The notes under the pieces are model-generated. The model made no database searches and had not been told where the DNA came from. It saw only the letters and a list, made by a program, of their open reading frames with translations. Below are positions 8,955 through 16,870 of a DNA stretch of 35,962 nt, one piece after another. The number at the start of each line of letters is the position of its first letter. Positions within the stretch are counted from its first letter, which is position 1. The position numbers were made by a program, and so were the translations under genes. This DNA comes from Acidimicrobiales bacterium (GTDB lineage: Bacteria; Actinomycetota; Acidimicrobiia; Acidimicrobiales; Iamiaceae). The stretch spans positions 1 to 35,962 of the forward strand of contig DASQKY010000038.1 of assembly GCA_035630295.1 (NCBI GenBank), read 5' to 3'.

Positions 8955-10913
8955 ATGACCGACGCCGATCACGCCGCCCCTCCGAGCACCCCTCGGCCCC
9001 CCGAGGGCGAGCCTCGCACCCCCCGCGCTGAGGGACGCACCCCCGACACCCCGGCGGGGGGGAGCGACAACGGCTCCCCGGCCCGCCGTCGCCGCCGCTC
9101 CCGCGGCGGAGGTGGTGGGGGAGGGGGCCAGGGTGGCCAGCCGGCCGGCCGGGCCCCCGAGGGCGCCCGGAGCGCCGACCGACCCGAGCCCGACCGCCAC
9201 GGCGAGGACCGCCCGTCAGGGGCGGCGGCCGACACCGCCCCGGTCCGGCGCCCCCGCATCGGCGACACCCGGCCCGCGCCTGCCCCCACCGGGGACGGTG
9301 CCCCGCGGGCCGAGGCCGACGGGGCCAAGGCCGGTGACGGTGACGGTGCGCCCCGCAAGCGGCGCCGCCGTGGCGGCCGGGGCCGGGGCAAGGGCGGCAG
9401 CCAGGGCGGCGGAGGAGGCGAGGGCCGTTCCGGGTCCGTTTCGGGCCAGGGCCAGGGGAACCGGGGCCAGGGCGGCGGCGGTCGCCCGGGCGGCCAGGGC
9501 CAGGGCGGCGGCCAGGGCCGGAACCGCGGCGGCCGCGCCTCGACCCCGATCACCGCCGTGACCGACGCCGCGCCGGTGGAGCTGGACGACGAGGTCCTGG
9601 AGCAGCGCCGGGGGCGCGAGCGCAAGGGCCGGCCGGTAGGCCGTTACCTGATGGCCGTGCACGTCCGGCCCGAGGCCACCCAGATCGCCATCCTGGAGGG
9701 CCGGTCGCTGATCGAGCACCAGGTGTCCCGCCCCGCCGACGACGTCTCCCAGATCCACGGCAACATCTACCTGGGCAAGGTCCAGAACGTGTTGCCGGGC
9801 ATGGAGGCCGCCTTCGTCGACATCGGCACACCCAAGAACGCGGTCCTGTACCGGGGAGACACCCGGCACGACCCCGACGTCGAGGGCGGGTCCAAGAACG
9901 CCAAGATCGAGGACATCCTGAGGGCCCGGCAGGTGATCCTGTGCCAGGTCACCAAGAACCCCATCGCCCACAAGGGGGCCCGCCTCACCCAGGAGGTGTC
10001 GATCCCCGGGCGGTTCGTGGTGCTGGTGCCCAACAGCACCACCTACGGCATCTCCAAGCGGCTGCCCGACGACGAGCGCAAGCGCCTGCGGAACATCCTG
10101 GACAAGGTCCGGCCCAAGGGCCACGGCCTGATCGTGCGCACCGCGGCCGAGGGGGTCACGGCCGAGGAGATCGAGCGTGACGTCCAGAACCTGTCGCAGC
10201 TGTGGGCCAAGATCGAGCAGAAGGCCAAGAGCCTCAAGGGCCAGGGCGCGGCCCTGCTCTACCGCGAGCCCGACATGGCCGTGCGGGTCATCCGCGAGGA
10301 GCTGACCAAGGACTTCCGCAAGGTCATCATCGACGACCGGGGCCTGTACGAGGAGATCCGCGACTACGTCCGCAGCATCTCCCCGGAGATGGCCGAGCGG
10401 GTGGAGCACTACGACACCTCGGTCGAGCCCCTGCCGCTGTACGAGAAGCACCACGTGCACGAGCAGGTCCACAAGGCCCTGGACCGCAAGGTGTGGCTCC
10501 CCTCGGGCGGCTCGCTCATCATCGAGCACACCGAGGCCCTCACCGTCATCGACGTGAACACCGGCAAGAACGTGGGCCGGTCCAACCTCGAGGACACCGT
10601 GTTCGCCAACAACCTGGAGGCGGCCGAGGAGGTGGCCCGCCAGCTCCGCCTGCGCGACATCGGTGGCATCATCGTCATCGACTTCATCGACATGGAGGTG
10701 GCCAAGAACCGCGACGCGGTCATCCGCACCTTCCGCGACGCCCTGGCCCGGGACAAGACCCGGACCCAGGCCTTCGACATCTCCGAGCTCGGGCTGGTGG
10801 AGATGACCCGCAAGCGCATCGGCGAGGGCCTGCTGGAGAGCTTCGCCGAGGGCTGCCCCACCTGCCTGGGCCGGGGCGTGGTGCTCGACCCCGCCCTGTT
10901 CCCGTCCGGCTGA
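8955..10913 (+). CDS. rne: Ribonuclease E/G family endoribonuclease
   Basis: This is the single-strand-specific, 5'-end-sensing endonuclease for rRNA/tRNA processing and mRNA decay. The 652-residue protein has a disordered N-terminal region of about 195 residues rich in Gly, Arg and Gln, including GQGQGGGQGRN-type repeats. The catalytic half follows: S1/RNase H region (HGNIYLGKVQNVLPGMEAAF), the metal-binding aspartates Asp533 (VIDVNTGKNVG) and Asp576 (IVIDFIDM), and the zinc-link cysteines Cys634 and Cys637 (CPTC). It ends soon after the zinc link, so there is no C-terminal scaffold; the disordered part is N-terminal instead. ATG 8955 has a good purine-rich site (GAGAAGGGA) upstream. Could be called rng; the length and actinobacterial tail favour rne. 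Confidence 0.95.
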   Translation: MTDADHAAPPSTPRPPEGEPRTPRAEGRTPDTPAGGSDNGSPARRRRRSRGGGGGGGGQGGQPAGRAPEGARSADRPEPDRHGEDRPSGAAADTAPVRRPRIGDTRPAPAPTGDGAPRAEADGAKAGDGDGAPRKRRRRGGRGRGKGGSQGGGGGEGRSGSVSGQGQGNRGQGGGGRPGGQGQGGGQGRNRGGRASTPITAVTDAAPVELDDEVLEQRRGRERKGRPVGRYLMAVHVRPEATQIAILEGRSLIEHQVSRPADDVSQIHGNIYLGKVQNVLPGMEAAFVDIGTPKNAVLYRGDTRHDPDVEGGSKNAKIEDILRARQVILCQVTKNPIAHKGARLTQEVSIPGRFVVLVPNSTTYGISKRLPDDERKRLRNILDKVRPKGHGLIVRTAAEGVTAEEIERDVQNLSQLWAKIEQKAKSLKGQGAALLYREPDMAVRVIREELTKDFRKVIIDDRGLYEEIRDYVRSISPEMAERVEHYDTSVEPLPLYEKHHVHEQVHKALDRKVWLPSGGSLIIEHTEALTVIDVNTGKNVGRSNLEDTVFANNLEAAEEVARQLRLRDIGGIIVIDFIDMEVAKNRDAVIRTFRDALARDKTRTQAFDISELGLVEMTRKRIGEGLLESFAEGCPTCLGRGVVLDPALFPSG

Positions 10914-10917
10914 CAGG

Positions 10918-10948
10918 TTGGGCCGTCCGCCGGACGGCCGGCTAGCCT
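10918..10948 (+). promoter_or_regulatory. Possible rplU-rpmA promoter
   Basis: TTGGGC at 10918-10923 and TAGCCT at 10943-10948 are separated by 19 nt. The -10 box is of the same type as that before mreB. The leader to the rplU ATG would be about 50 nt, and I see no recognisable L21-type leader structure in it. Confidence 0.4.
10921..10939. terminator. Inverted repeat after rne (possible terminator or operator)
   Basis: GGCCGTCC (10921-10928) and GGACGGCC (10932-10939) form a perfect 8-bp stem with a 3-nt loop, 8 nt after the rne stop. No T-run follows. It also sits between a TTGGGC (10918-10923) and TAGCCT (10943-10948), so it could act as an operator for the rplU promoter rather than as a terminator. 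Confidence 0.45.
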
Positions 10949-11005
10949 TGCCCGTCGGCCCTGCGGGGCCCCCGAGCCGTTCCCCGATCCCACCCGAGAC
11001 GAGCC

Positions 11006-11314
11006 ATGGACGCAGTCATCAAGACCGGCGGCAAGCAGTACCGCGTGAGCCAGGGCCAGCGGCTCGACGTCGAGCGCCTGGGCGCGGTCGACACCGAGGT
11101 GGAGCTGACCCCCGTGCTGCTGCTCGACGGCGACACGGTGGTGGCCACGCCCGACGCCCTGGCCGGGGCCTCCGTCACCGCCAAGGTGGTGGGCGAGGCC
11201 AAGGGACCCAAGGTCACCGGGTTCACCTACAAGAACAAGACCAACCAGCGGAAGCGGTGGGGCCACCGGCAGCGGTACTCCACCGTCGAGATCACTGGCA
11301 TCACGAGGGGCTGA
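11006..11314 (+). CDS. rplU: 50S ribosomal protein L21
   Basis: L21 binds 23S rRNA in the large subunit. The 102-residue product has the diagnostic start (MDAVIKTGGKQYRVSQGQ) and the conserved C-terminal segment (FTYKNKTNQRKRWGHRQRYS). Length is standard. ATG 11006 has only a weak purine-rich site. It is followed after 6 nt by rpmA, as in nearly all bacteria. Confidence 0.98.
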   Translation: MDAVIKTGGKQYRVSQGQRLDVERLGAVDTEVELTPVLLLDGDTVVATPDALAGASVTAKVVGEAKGPKVTGFTYKNKTNQRKRWGHRQRYSTVEITGITRG

Positions 11315-11320
11315 GGCGCC

Positions 11321-11572
11321 ATGTCGAAGACCAAGGGCGGCGGTTCCACCCGGAACGGCCGTGACTCACAGAGCAAGCGCCTGGGCGTGAAGGCCTACGA
11401 CGGCACCCTGGTGCCCGCCGGCTCGATCATCGTCCGCCAGCGGGGCACCCGCTTCCACCCGGGCGAGAACGTGGGCCGGGGCGGCGACGACACGCTGTTC
11501 GCCACGGCCACCGGCCGGGTCCGCTTCGGCCGTCGGCGCGGCCGCAAGCTGGTCGACGTCCTCACCGACTAG
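11321..11572 (+). CDS. rpmA: 50S ribosomal protein L27
   Basis: L27 reaches toward the peptidyl transferase centre and helps place tRNA ends. The 83-residue product carries the conserved features: [19 protein letters not shown] near the N-terminus and [20 protein letters not shown] in the middle. It begins directly with MSKTKGGGS, so there is no long N-terminal extension of the Firmicutes type that needs cleavage. A GAGG overlapping the rplU stop serves as ribosome-binding site. obgE, normally the next gene, is displaced by about 4 kb here. Confidence 0.98.
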   Translation: MSKTKGGGSTRNGRDSQSKRLGVKAYDGTLVPAGSIIVRQRGTRFHPGENVGRGGDDTLFATATGRVRFGRRRGRKLVDVLTD

Positions 11573-11576
11573 CGAG

Positions 11577-11596
11577 GCCGCCACCCGTCGGGCGGC
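11577..11596. terminator. Hairpin between convergent rpmA and dgt
   Basis: GCCGCC (11577-11582) and GGCGGC (11591-11596) can pair around an 8-nt loop in the 26-nt gap between two converging stop codons. It has no T-run, so intrinsic termination is only a guess from its position. Confidence 0.4.
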
Positions 11597-11598
11597 GG

Positions 11599-12657
11599 TC
11601 AGGCGCTGCGGGGTAGGGCCCTCGTGTCCCAGCCCAGGAGCTCGACCGCGGCCCGGGCCGCGAAGCGATCGGTCATCCCGCTCACGTAACGGACGGCAGC
11701 GGCGGTGGCCTCCGGGTGGCCGGACGCCAGACCGTCGCCGTCCTCGCCCAGGTCGTGGGGGTGGGCGACGTAGTGCTCGACCAGGGCCGCGATCAGGCGG
11801 GCGGCCCGCTCGGCCTGGCGCACCGAATCGGGCCGCAGGTAGATGCGCTCGTAGTTGAAGTCCCGGAAGGCGGCCAGGGCGCCGGCCTCGGGGCCCCGCA
11901 GGGCGACGGTGCCGGTGGCGGCGATGGTCTCGACCATGGCGGTGATGAAGCCGTGGAGCTGGGTGCGGCGGTCCCGCCCCACCACGGCGGCCACCTCGTC
12001 GGGCAGCTCGGAGGGCCGCACCACCCCGGCGGCCACCGCGTCCTCGAAGTCGTGGCACACGTACGCGATGCGGTCGGCCCAGGCCACCACCTCGCCCTCG
12101 GGCGTCACCGGCGCCGGGCGGTTCCAGGAGTGGTTGCGGATGGCGTCGAGCGTCTCGGCGCACAGGTTGAGCGGGGCCAGGACCACATCGGCCCCGTAGA
12201 CGGCGTGGTGGTAGCCGCCCTCCAGGAAAGGCGAGAGGGCGCCCTCCGAGGCGTGGCCGGCCGGCCCGTGGCCGCAGTCGTGGCCTGTGGCCGCCGCCGC
12301 GGTGAGGGCCACGTCCAGCCCCACCGGCCGGGAGATGCTGACCGCCACCTGGGCCACCTCGATGGCGTGGGTCAGGCGGGTGCGGAGGTGGTCGTCGCCG
12401 GGGGCCACGAACACCTGGCACTTGCCGGCCAGGCGCCGGAACGCCTTGGAGTGCTGGATGCGGTCCAGGTCCCGTTCGAAGCAGGTGCGGAGCCGGTCGG
12501 GCTCCTCGGGGCGGGCCCGGTGCCCGGCCCCCTCGGCCCGGGTGGCCCCCGGGGCGGGGGGCACGCCCCCACCGGCCTCCCGGGCGGCCCGCTCGACGAG
12601 GTCGAGGCCGGGGGGGCCGACCCGGAGGGGGGCATGGGCGACGGCGGGCTCCTCCAT
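11599..12657 (-). CDS. dgt: dGTPase-like HD-domain triphosphohydrolase
   Basis: Enzymes of this family hydrolyse dNTPs to deoxynucleoside and triphosphate and so control dNTP pools. The 352-residue protein has the HD metal-site series: His97 (RLTHAIEVAQ), His126-Asp127 (GHDCGHGPAGH) and a late Asp195 (WADRIAYVCHDFEDA). The nearby segment IQHSKAFRRLAGKCQVF is typical of dGTPase-like proteins. The length fits the shorter, type 2 class rather than the E. coli enzyme. The first 50 residues are Pro/Ala/Gly-rich and of low conservation. ATG at 12657 is chosen because a TAGGGT box ends 6 nt before it, which suggests a leaderless message. It converges with rpmA and diverges from the Tad genes. Substrate preference cannot be read from the sequence. 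Confidence 0.92.
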   Translation of the reverse strand: MEEPAVAHAPLRVGPPGLDLVERAAREAGGGVPPAPGATRAEGAGHRARPEEPDRLRTCFERDLDRIQHSKAFRRLAGKCQVFVAPGDDHLRTRLTHAIEVAQVAVSISRPVGLDVALTAAAATGHDCGHGPAGHASEGALSPFLEGGYHHAVYGADVVLAPLNLCAETLDAIRNHSWNRPAPVTPEGEVVAWADRIAYVCHDFEDAVAAGVVRPSELPDEVAAVVGRDRRTQLHGFITAMVETIAATGTVALRGPEAGALAAFRDFNYERIYLRPDSVRQAERAARLIAALVEHYVAHPHDLGEDGDGLASGHPEATAAAVRYVSGMTDRFAARAAVELLGWDTRALPRSA

Positions 12658-12663
12658 GCCCCC

Positions 12664-12669
12664 ACCCTA
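12664..12669 (-). promoter_or_regulatory. Probable -10 element (TAGGGT) for dgt, leaderless
   Basis: On the minus strand TAGGGT ends exactly 6 nt before the dgt ATG, so the transcript should start at or next to the start codon. The same arrangement is seen before obgE, proA and pspA. The rest of the 12670-12799 gap holds no recognisable gene. Confidence 0.6.
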
Positions 12670-12799
12670 GGAACGGGGCGGGACCGTGCGACGCATGGTG
12701 GCAGGTCACAGGGTGTCACGATCGGCCCCGCGAGGGACCGGAACCCCTCACATCACCAGGGCCCGTGCCGATGGGGGCCGGTCGCGAGCGGTCGAGCCA

Positions 12800-12807
12800 G
12801 GAAGGGG
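12800..12807 (+). promoter_or_regulatory. Strong Shine-Dalgarno setting the first TadE start
   Basis: GGAAGGGG lies 4 nt before ATG 12812. The frame is open upstream to 12686, but this purine-rich site, rare in this window, favours 12812 as the real start. Confidence 0.65.
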
Positions 12808-12811
12808 AACG

Positions 12812-13435
12812 ATGCTGGTGCACCATCGAAGGCGTGCCCCCCGGCCCGGACCGGCGCGCCCCTGGCGCCAGCGGGGGGTGGCCCTGGTGGAGGCGGCCTT
12901 CGTGACCCCGGTGTTCTTCATGTTGATCTTCGGGATCGTCGAGGTCGGCCTGGCCATGAACGACAACCTGGCCCTGGCCCACTCGGTGCGGGCCGGCAGC
13001 CGGATGGCCAGCGCCTCGGGCAACGAGGCCTACGCCGACTACGGGCTCCTGCGGGCCATCGCCCGGGAGGGCTCGGCCATCCCCCGCGACCAGGTCGAGC
13101 GGATCGTCGTCTACGAGGCCACCGGCCCCGGGGCCCTGCCCACCGTCGGCTGCCGGGACGGCTCGCCCTCCAGCGTCGCCGGCAACGCCTGCAACGTCTA
13201 CACGCCGGCTGACTTCGACCGGCCCCGGACCGACTTCGGCTGCCTGCCGGACAAGGACACCGACCGGTTCTTCTGCCCGTCGGACCGCAACATCGTCCTC
13301 ACCAAGACCACCGGGCCGGACTACGTGGGCGTGTGGATGAAGGTCGAGCACCCATGGGTGACCCGGATGTTCGGCTCCACCCTGACCCTCACCGACTCGT
13401 CGGTGATCCAGCTCGAGCCCCGGGAGCGGGCGTGA
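12812..13435 (+). CDS. TadE-like pseudopilin
   Basis: TadE-type proteins are minor pseudopilins of Flp/Tad type IV pilus systems, inserted in the membrane and cut by a prepilin peptidase. The 207-residue protein has a basic leader (about 1-23), a Gly followed by VALVE with Glu at +5, and one hydrophobic segment (FVTPVFFMLIFGIVEVGLAM), all hallmarks of TadE/TadG. The rest is an exported domain with several cysteines (for example GCRDG, NACNVY, FGCLPD). The stop overlaps the next start by four bases (GTGA). No tadA, tadB, tadC or peptidase gene is in the window, so it may work with machinery encoded elsewhere. Confidence 0.85.
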   Translation: MLVHHRRRAPRPGPARPWRQRGVALVEAAFVTPVFFMLIFGIVEVGLAMNDNLALAHSVRAGSRMASASGNEAYADYGLLRAIAREGSAIPRDQVERIVVYEATGPGALPTVGCRDGSPSSVAGNACNVYTPADFDRPRTDFGCLPDKDTDRFFCPSDRNIVLTKTTGPDYVGVWMKVEHPWVTRMFGSTLTLTDSSVIQLEPRERA

Positions 13436-14025
13436 GCGCCCGCCGGGGCCGCCGGGCCGACGGCGAGCGGGGCGCGGTGCTGGTCGAGTTCGCCCTCGTG
13501 GGCACCCTGCTGGTCACCATCCTGGCCGGCGCCTACGACCTCGGGCAGGCCTGGCGGAGCGGCCTGGCCGTCATCGAGAGTGCCCGGGCCGGGGCTCGCG
13601 TGGGGTCCAGCCAGGGCGTGTCCAGCAACGCCGACTTCAGCCTGCTGAGCAGCATGAAGGCCGCCCTGTCGTCGAGCGGGACGCTGGACGACGTCACCCG
13701 GGTGGTCATCTTCAAGTCCACGACCGAGGACGGGGCCGTCCCCACCACCTGCCGGACGGCCACGGCGTCGACCTCGTCCCCCTGCAACATCCTCACCGGA
13801 GCCCAGCTCCAGGCCCTGCCGGCCAGCGTGGGCACGGCGCTGCAGGCCAACGGGTGCGTGATCAACTCGGTGGCCCGGGACTGGTGCCCGACGACCCGGA
13901 ACGACGTCCAGGCCTCGGCCGACTACCTCGGGGTCTGGGTGCAGATCGAGCACGACCACCTCTTCCCGATCTTCGGGTCGTCGCTCACCATCGAGCGCAC
14001 GGCCGTCATGCGACTGGAGCCCTAG
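13432..14025 (+). CDS. TadE-like pseudopilin, second copy
   Basis: This 197-residue product starts at GTG 13432, overlapping the preceding stop in GTGA; an earlier in-frame ATG (13333) lies inside the previous gene and is less likely. It shows the same plan: basic leader, Gly then AVLVE with Glu at +5, a hydrophobic segment (FALVGTLLVTILAGAYDLG), then an exported domain with paired cysteines. The C-terminal half resembles that of the gene before it (both have a YLGVWVQIEH or YVGVWMKVEH stretch followed by FGS-LT), so the two look like a tandem duplication. Membrane-anchored, role in Tad pilus assembly inferred from family. Confidence 0.83.
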   Translation: MSARRGRRADGERGAVLVEFALVGTLLVTILAGAYDLGQAWRSGLAVIESARAGARVGSSQGVSSNADFSLLSSMKAALSSSGTLDDVTRVVIFKSTTEDGAVPTTCRTATASTSSPCNILTGAQLQALPASVGTALQANGCVINSVARDWCPTTRNDVQASADYLGVWVQIEHDHLFPIFGSSLTIERTAVMRLEP

Positions 14026-14027
14026 TG

Positions 14028-15560
14028 ATGCGGTTCGGACATCGGCCCCGGCGCCGGGTGCTGGCCACCCAGAGGAGCGAGCGGGGCTACGTGCTGGTCG
14101 AGTTCGCCCTGCTGCTCGTCCCCCTCCTGCTCATGGCCGGCCTGTCGGTGGACGTGGGCTCGTGGTACAACCGGGCCTCCAACATCCAGAAGGCAGCCGA
14201 CGCGGCCGCCCTGGCCGGGGTGGTGTGGCTGCCCAACGAGACCAAGGCGGCCGAGGCGGCGATCGTGGCCGCCGAGCGCAACGGCTTCGAGAACGGCGTC
14301 GACAACGTGTCGGTCAGCGTGGAGCGGGTCGGGGAACGTCGCCTCCGGGTCACCATCGCCGACGGCCGGGTCGAGAGCTTCTTCTTCCAGTCGCTCGGCG
14401 GCCGGACCATCGCCCTGGAGCGCCGGGGCACCGCCGAGTACATCCTGCCCGTGCCCCTGGGCAGCCCCGAGAACCGCCTGGGCAACGATCCCGCCACCGG
14501 CTTCAACCCCAGGCTGTGGGCCTCGATCTCGGCGCCCTACACCGACAAGGCCAACGGCGACCCCTTCGCCACCAAGTGCGGCGTGGGCGACTCCGGCAAC
14601 GGGTGCTCGCCGGCCAACGCCGAGTACCGCAGCAGCGGCTACCTGTACGTGGTGGACGTGCCCGCGGTGTCCAACCGGAACCTCACCGTCCAGATCTACG
14701 ACGCCGGCAACTACCAGCGGAGCGACTACCCCCGGGTGGAGACGGCCGACAACGGCGACGTCAACACCCAGTTCGAGCTGTTCCGCCCGGACCCGACCCC
14801 GCTCGACCCCTACGACGGCCTGACCAGCACCTTCAGCATGTCGGGCTCCTGCAACGGGGGCCTCGGCCGCTGGCGGATCGGCAACGAGGCCAGCAGCGGC
14901 ACCTACAAGAACCGGTGGGTCACCCTCTGCACCATCAACAACGTGCCCGAGGGCCGCTACCTCATGCAGGTGAAGTCGTCGGGCATCACCGGCTACACCG
15001 ACACCTCGGCCCAGAGCGGTTGGAACCAGTTCTCCATCAAGGCCAACTTGAGCGGGGCGGGCGTCCAGCCGTCCCTCTACACCATCGGCGACCTCTCGCT
15101 GTTCAACAACCTGCCGGGGACGAGCGGGACGTTCTCGTCCACCTTCTTCCTGGCCGAGATCGAGCCCATCCACCGGGGCAAGACCCTGGAGATCTCCCTC
15201 TTCGACCCCGGCGACGGCACCGACCCCAACTCGGGGACGGCCTCCACGTACCGCATGAACGTGCTCAAGCCCGGCGGGGCCACGTCGAGCTGCGCGTACC
15301 AGACCCGGGGCGCAGCCTCGTTCACCAACCTGGCCACGTGCAGCATCGTCACCCGCCAGAGCCGGTCCAACGCCTACAACGGCCAGTGGCTCGACATCCA
15401 GCTCCCGATCCCCGACACCTACGCCTGCACCACCGACTGCTGGTGGAAGATCCGCTACGACTTCCAGAACATCACCACCGGCTACTCGCCCAACGACCGC
15501 ACGGTGTGGGCCGCCCGCATCATCGGCGACCCGGTGCACCTGGTGGAGGAGGACCTCTAG
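14028..15560 (+). CDS. TadG-like protein with N-terminal Tad (Flp pilus) domain and large exported region
   Basis: The 510-residue product begins at ATG 14028 (or GTG 14025), two bases after the previous stop. A basic leader is followed by Gly-YVLVE, a hydrophobic segment (FALLLVPLLLMAGLSVDVGSW) and the TadG/TadE hallmark NIQKAADAAALAG, so the N-terminal 130 residues are a Tad domain. The remaining 370 residues are exported, rich in Thr, Ser, Asn and Tyr, with scattered cysteines that may form disulphides, and look like beta-sandwich modules; I recognise no enzyme. Composition is less GC-driven than its neighbours (more Asn, Tyr, Lys), typical of exposed proteins. It closes the three-gene Tad cluster, 36 nt before obgE. 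Confidence 0.83.
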   Translation: MRFGHRPRRRVLATQRSERGYVLVEFALLLVPLLLMAGLSVDVGSWYNRASNIQKAADAAALAGVVWLPNETKAAEAAIVAAERNGFENGVDNVSVSVERVGERRLRVTIADGRVESFFFQSLGGRTIALERRGTAEYILPVPLGSPENRLGNDPATGFNPRLWASISAPYTDKANGDPFATKCGVGDSGNGCSPANAEYRSSGYLYVVDVPAVSNRNLTVQIYDAGNYQRSDYPRVETADNGDVNTQFELFRPDPTPLDPYDGLTSTFSMSGSCNGGLGRWRIGNEASSGTYKNRWVTLCTINNVPEGRYLMQVKSSGITGYTDTSAQSGWNQFSIKANLSGAGVQPSLYTIGDLSLFNNLPGTSGTFSSTFFLAEIEPIHRGKTLEISLFDPGDGTDPNSGTASTYRMNVLKPGGATSSCAYQTRGAASFTNLATCSIVTRQSRSNAYNGQWLDIQLPIPDTYACTTDCWWKIRYDFQNITTGYSPNDRTVWAARIIGDPVHLVEEDL

Positions 15561-15584
15561 GCCGGGCCCGAGCTCGCCGCCTCC

Positions 15585-15590
15585 TAGGGT
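15585..15590 (+). promoter_or_regulatory. Probable -10 element (TAGGGT) for obgE, leaderless
   Basis: TAGGGT ends exactly 6 nt before GTG 15597. It lies in the 36-nt gap after the TadG-like gene, so obgE-proB can be transcribed separately from the Tad genes. Confidence 0.6.
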
Positions 15591-15596
15591 GCGGCC

Positions 15597-16865
15597 GTGT
15601 CCGGGTTCGCTGACGAGGTCCAACTGCACGCCCGCGGCGGCGACGGCGGCGCCGGCAGCGTGTCGTTCCGACGGGAGGCCCACGTGCCCCGGGGCGGCCC
15701 CGACGGCGGCGACGGTGGTGACGGCGGCTCCGTCTGGCTGGTGGCCGACCACAACGTGGCCTCCCTCCTGGCCTTCCGCGACCACCCCCACCGCCGGGCC
15801 GGCTCCGGGGTCCACGGCCAGGGCAAGCGCCGGCACGGCCGCTCGGGCGACGACCTCGAGGTGATGGTGCCCCCCGGCACCGTTGTCCGCGGGCCCGAGG
15901 GTGAGGTGCTGGCCGACCTGGTCCACGCCGGCGACCGGTGGCAGGCCGCCCGGGGCGGCCAGGGAGGCCGGGGCAACACCCGGTTCCTCTCCAACCGCCG
16001 CCGGGCCCCGTCCTTCGCCGAGCAGGGCGAGCCCGGCGAGGAGCGCTGGCTCGACCTGGAGCTGAAGCTCCTGGCCGACGTGGCCCTGGTCGGCTTCCCC
16101 AACGTGGGCAAGAGCACGCTGATCTCCCGGATCTCGGCGGCCAAGCCCCGCATCGCCGACTACCCGTTCACCACCCTGGAGCCGAACCTGGGGGTGGTCC
16201 GCACCGACGACGGCGCCGAGATCGTGGTGGCCGATGTCCCCGGCCTCATCGAGGGGGCCAGCGAGGGCCGGGGGCTGGGCCACCGCTTCCTCCGCCACGT
16301 GGAGCGGGCCCGGGTGCTGGCCGTGCTGGTCGACCTGTCCCCCCTGGCCGAGCGGCCGCCGGCCGAGCAGCAGGAGGTGCTGCTGGGGGAGCTGGAGGCC
16401 TACCGCCCCGAGCTGGTGGAGCGACCCCGGGTGGTGGTCGGCTCCCGGGCCGACATGGCCCCCGACGTGGAGCTCGGCGGCGCCGAGGGCCCGGAGGTCG
16501 ACCACGTGGTCTCGGCCGTCACCGGCCGGGGCGTCCCGGCGCTGGTCGGTCACCTGGTGGGCCTGGTGCAGGAGGCGCGGGCGGCCACGCCGGTGGCCGA
16601 GGGGTTCGTGGTCCACCGACCGGCGCCGGCCGGCGTCAGCGTGGCCCGCGACGAGGACGGCGCCCTGCGGGTCGTGGGGCGGCCCGCCGAGCGGGTGGTC
16701 GCCCTGTCCGATGTGACCACGCCCGACGCCCAGGCCTACGTGCGCCACCGCCTCGACCAACTCGGCGTCCCCAAGGCCCTGGCCCGGGCCGGGGCCAAGG
16801 CCGGCGACGAGGTCCGCATCGGCACCTTCTCGTTCGACTACGTGCCCGACGACGGGACAGGCTGA
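15597..16865 (+). CDS. obgE: GTPase Obg (ObgE/CgtA)
   Basis: Obg is an essential ribosome-associated GTPase linking 50S assembly and the stringent response. The 422-residue protein has the Gly-rich Obg fold (about 1-155, with ARGGDGGAGSVSFRREAHVP), the G domain with P-loop Gly166-Thr174 (GFPNVGKST) and G3 DVPGLIEGAS, and a C-terminal OCT domain (from about 338). The expected G4 motif (N/T-K-x-D) reads Ser283-Arg284-Ala285-Asp286, an unusual change in the guanine-specificity loop. GTG 15597 is supported by a -10 box 6 nt upstream. proB follows after 5 nt. In most bacteria obgE lies right after rpmA; here dgt and the Tad genes intervene. Confidence 0.96.
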   Translation: MSGFADEVQLHARGGDGGAGSVSFRREAHVPRGGPDGGDGGDGGSVWLVADHNVASLLAFRDHPHRRAGSGVHGQGKRRHGRSGDDLEVMVPPGTVVRGPEGEVLADLVHAGDRWQAARGGQGGRGNTRFLSNRRRAPSFAEQGEPGEERWLDLELKLLADVALVGFPNVGKSTLISRISAAKPRIADYPFTTLEPNLGVVRTDDGAEIVVADVPGLIEGASEGRGLGHRFLRHVERARVLAVLVDLSPLAERPPAEQQEVLLGELEAYRPELVERPRVVVGSRADMAPDVELGGAEGPEVDHVVSAVTGRGVPALVGHLVGLVQEARAATPVAEGFVVHRPAPAGVSVARDEDGALRVVGRPAERVVALSDVTTPDAQAYVRHRLDQLGVPKALARAGAKAGDEVRIGTFSFDYVPDDGTG

Positions 16866-16870
16866 CCGCT

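Noticed and set aside
9100-9550. Repeat-rich stretch as a CRISPR or tandem-repeat locus
   Set aside because: It is the coding sequence for the Gly/Arg/Gln-rich tail of RNase E; there are no regular spacers.
10949-11005. Riboswitch or ribosomal-protein leader before rplU
   Set aside because: Only about 50 nt, with no recognisable conserved structure.
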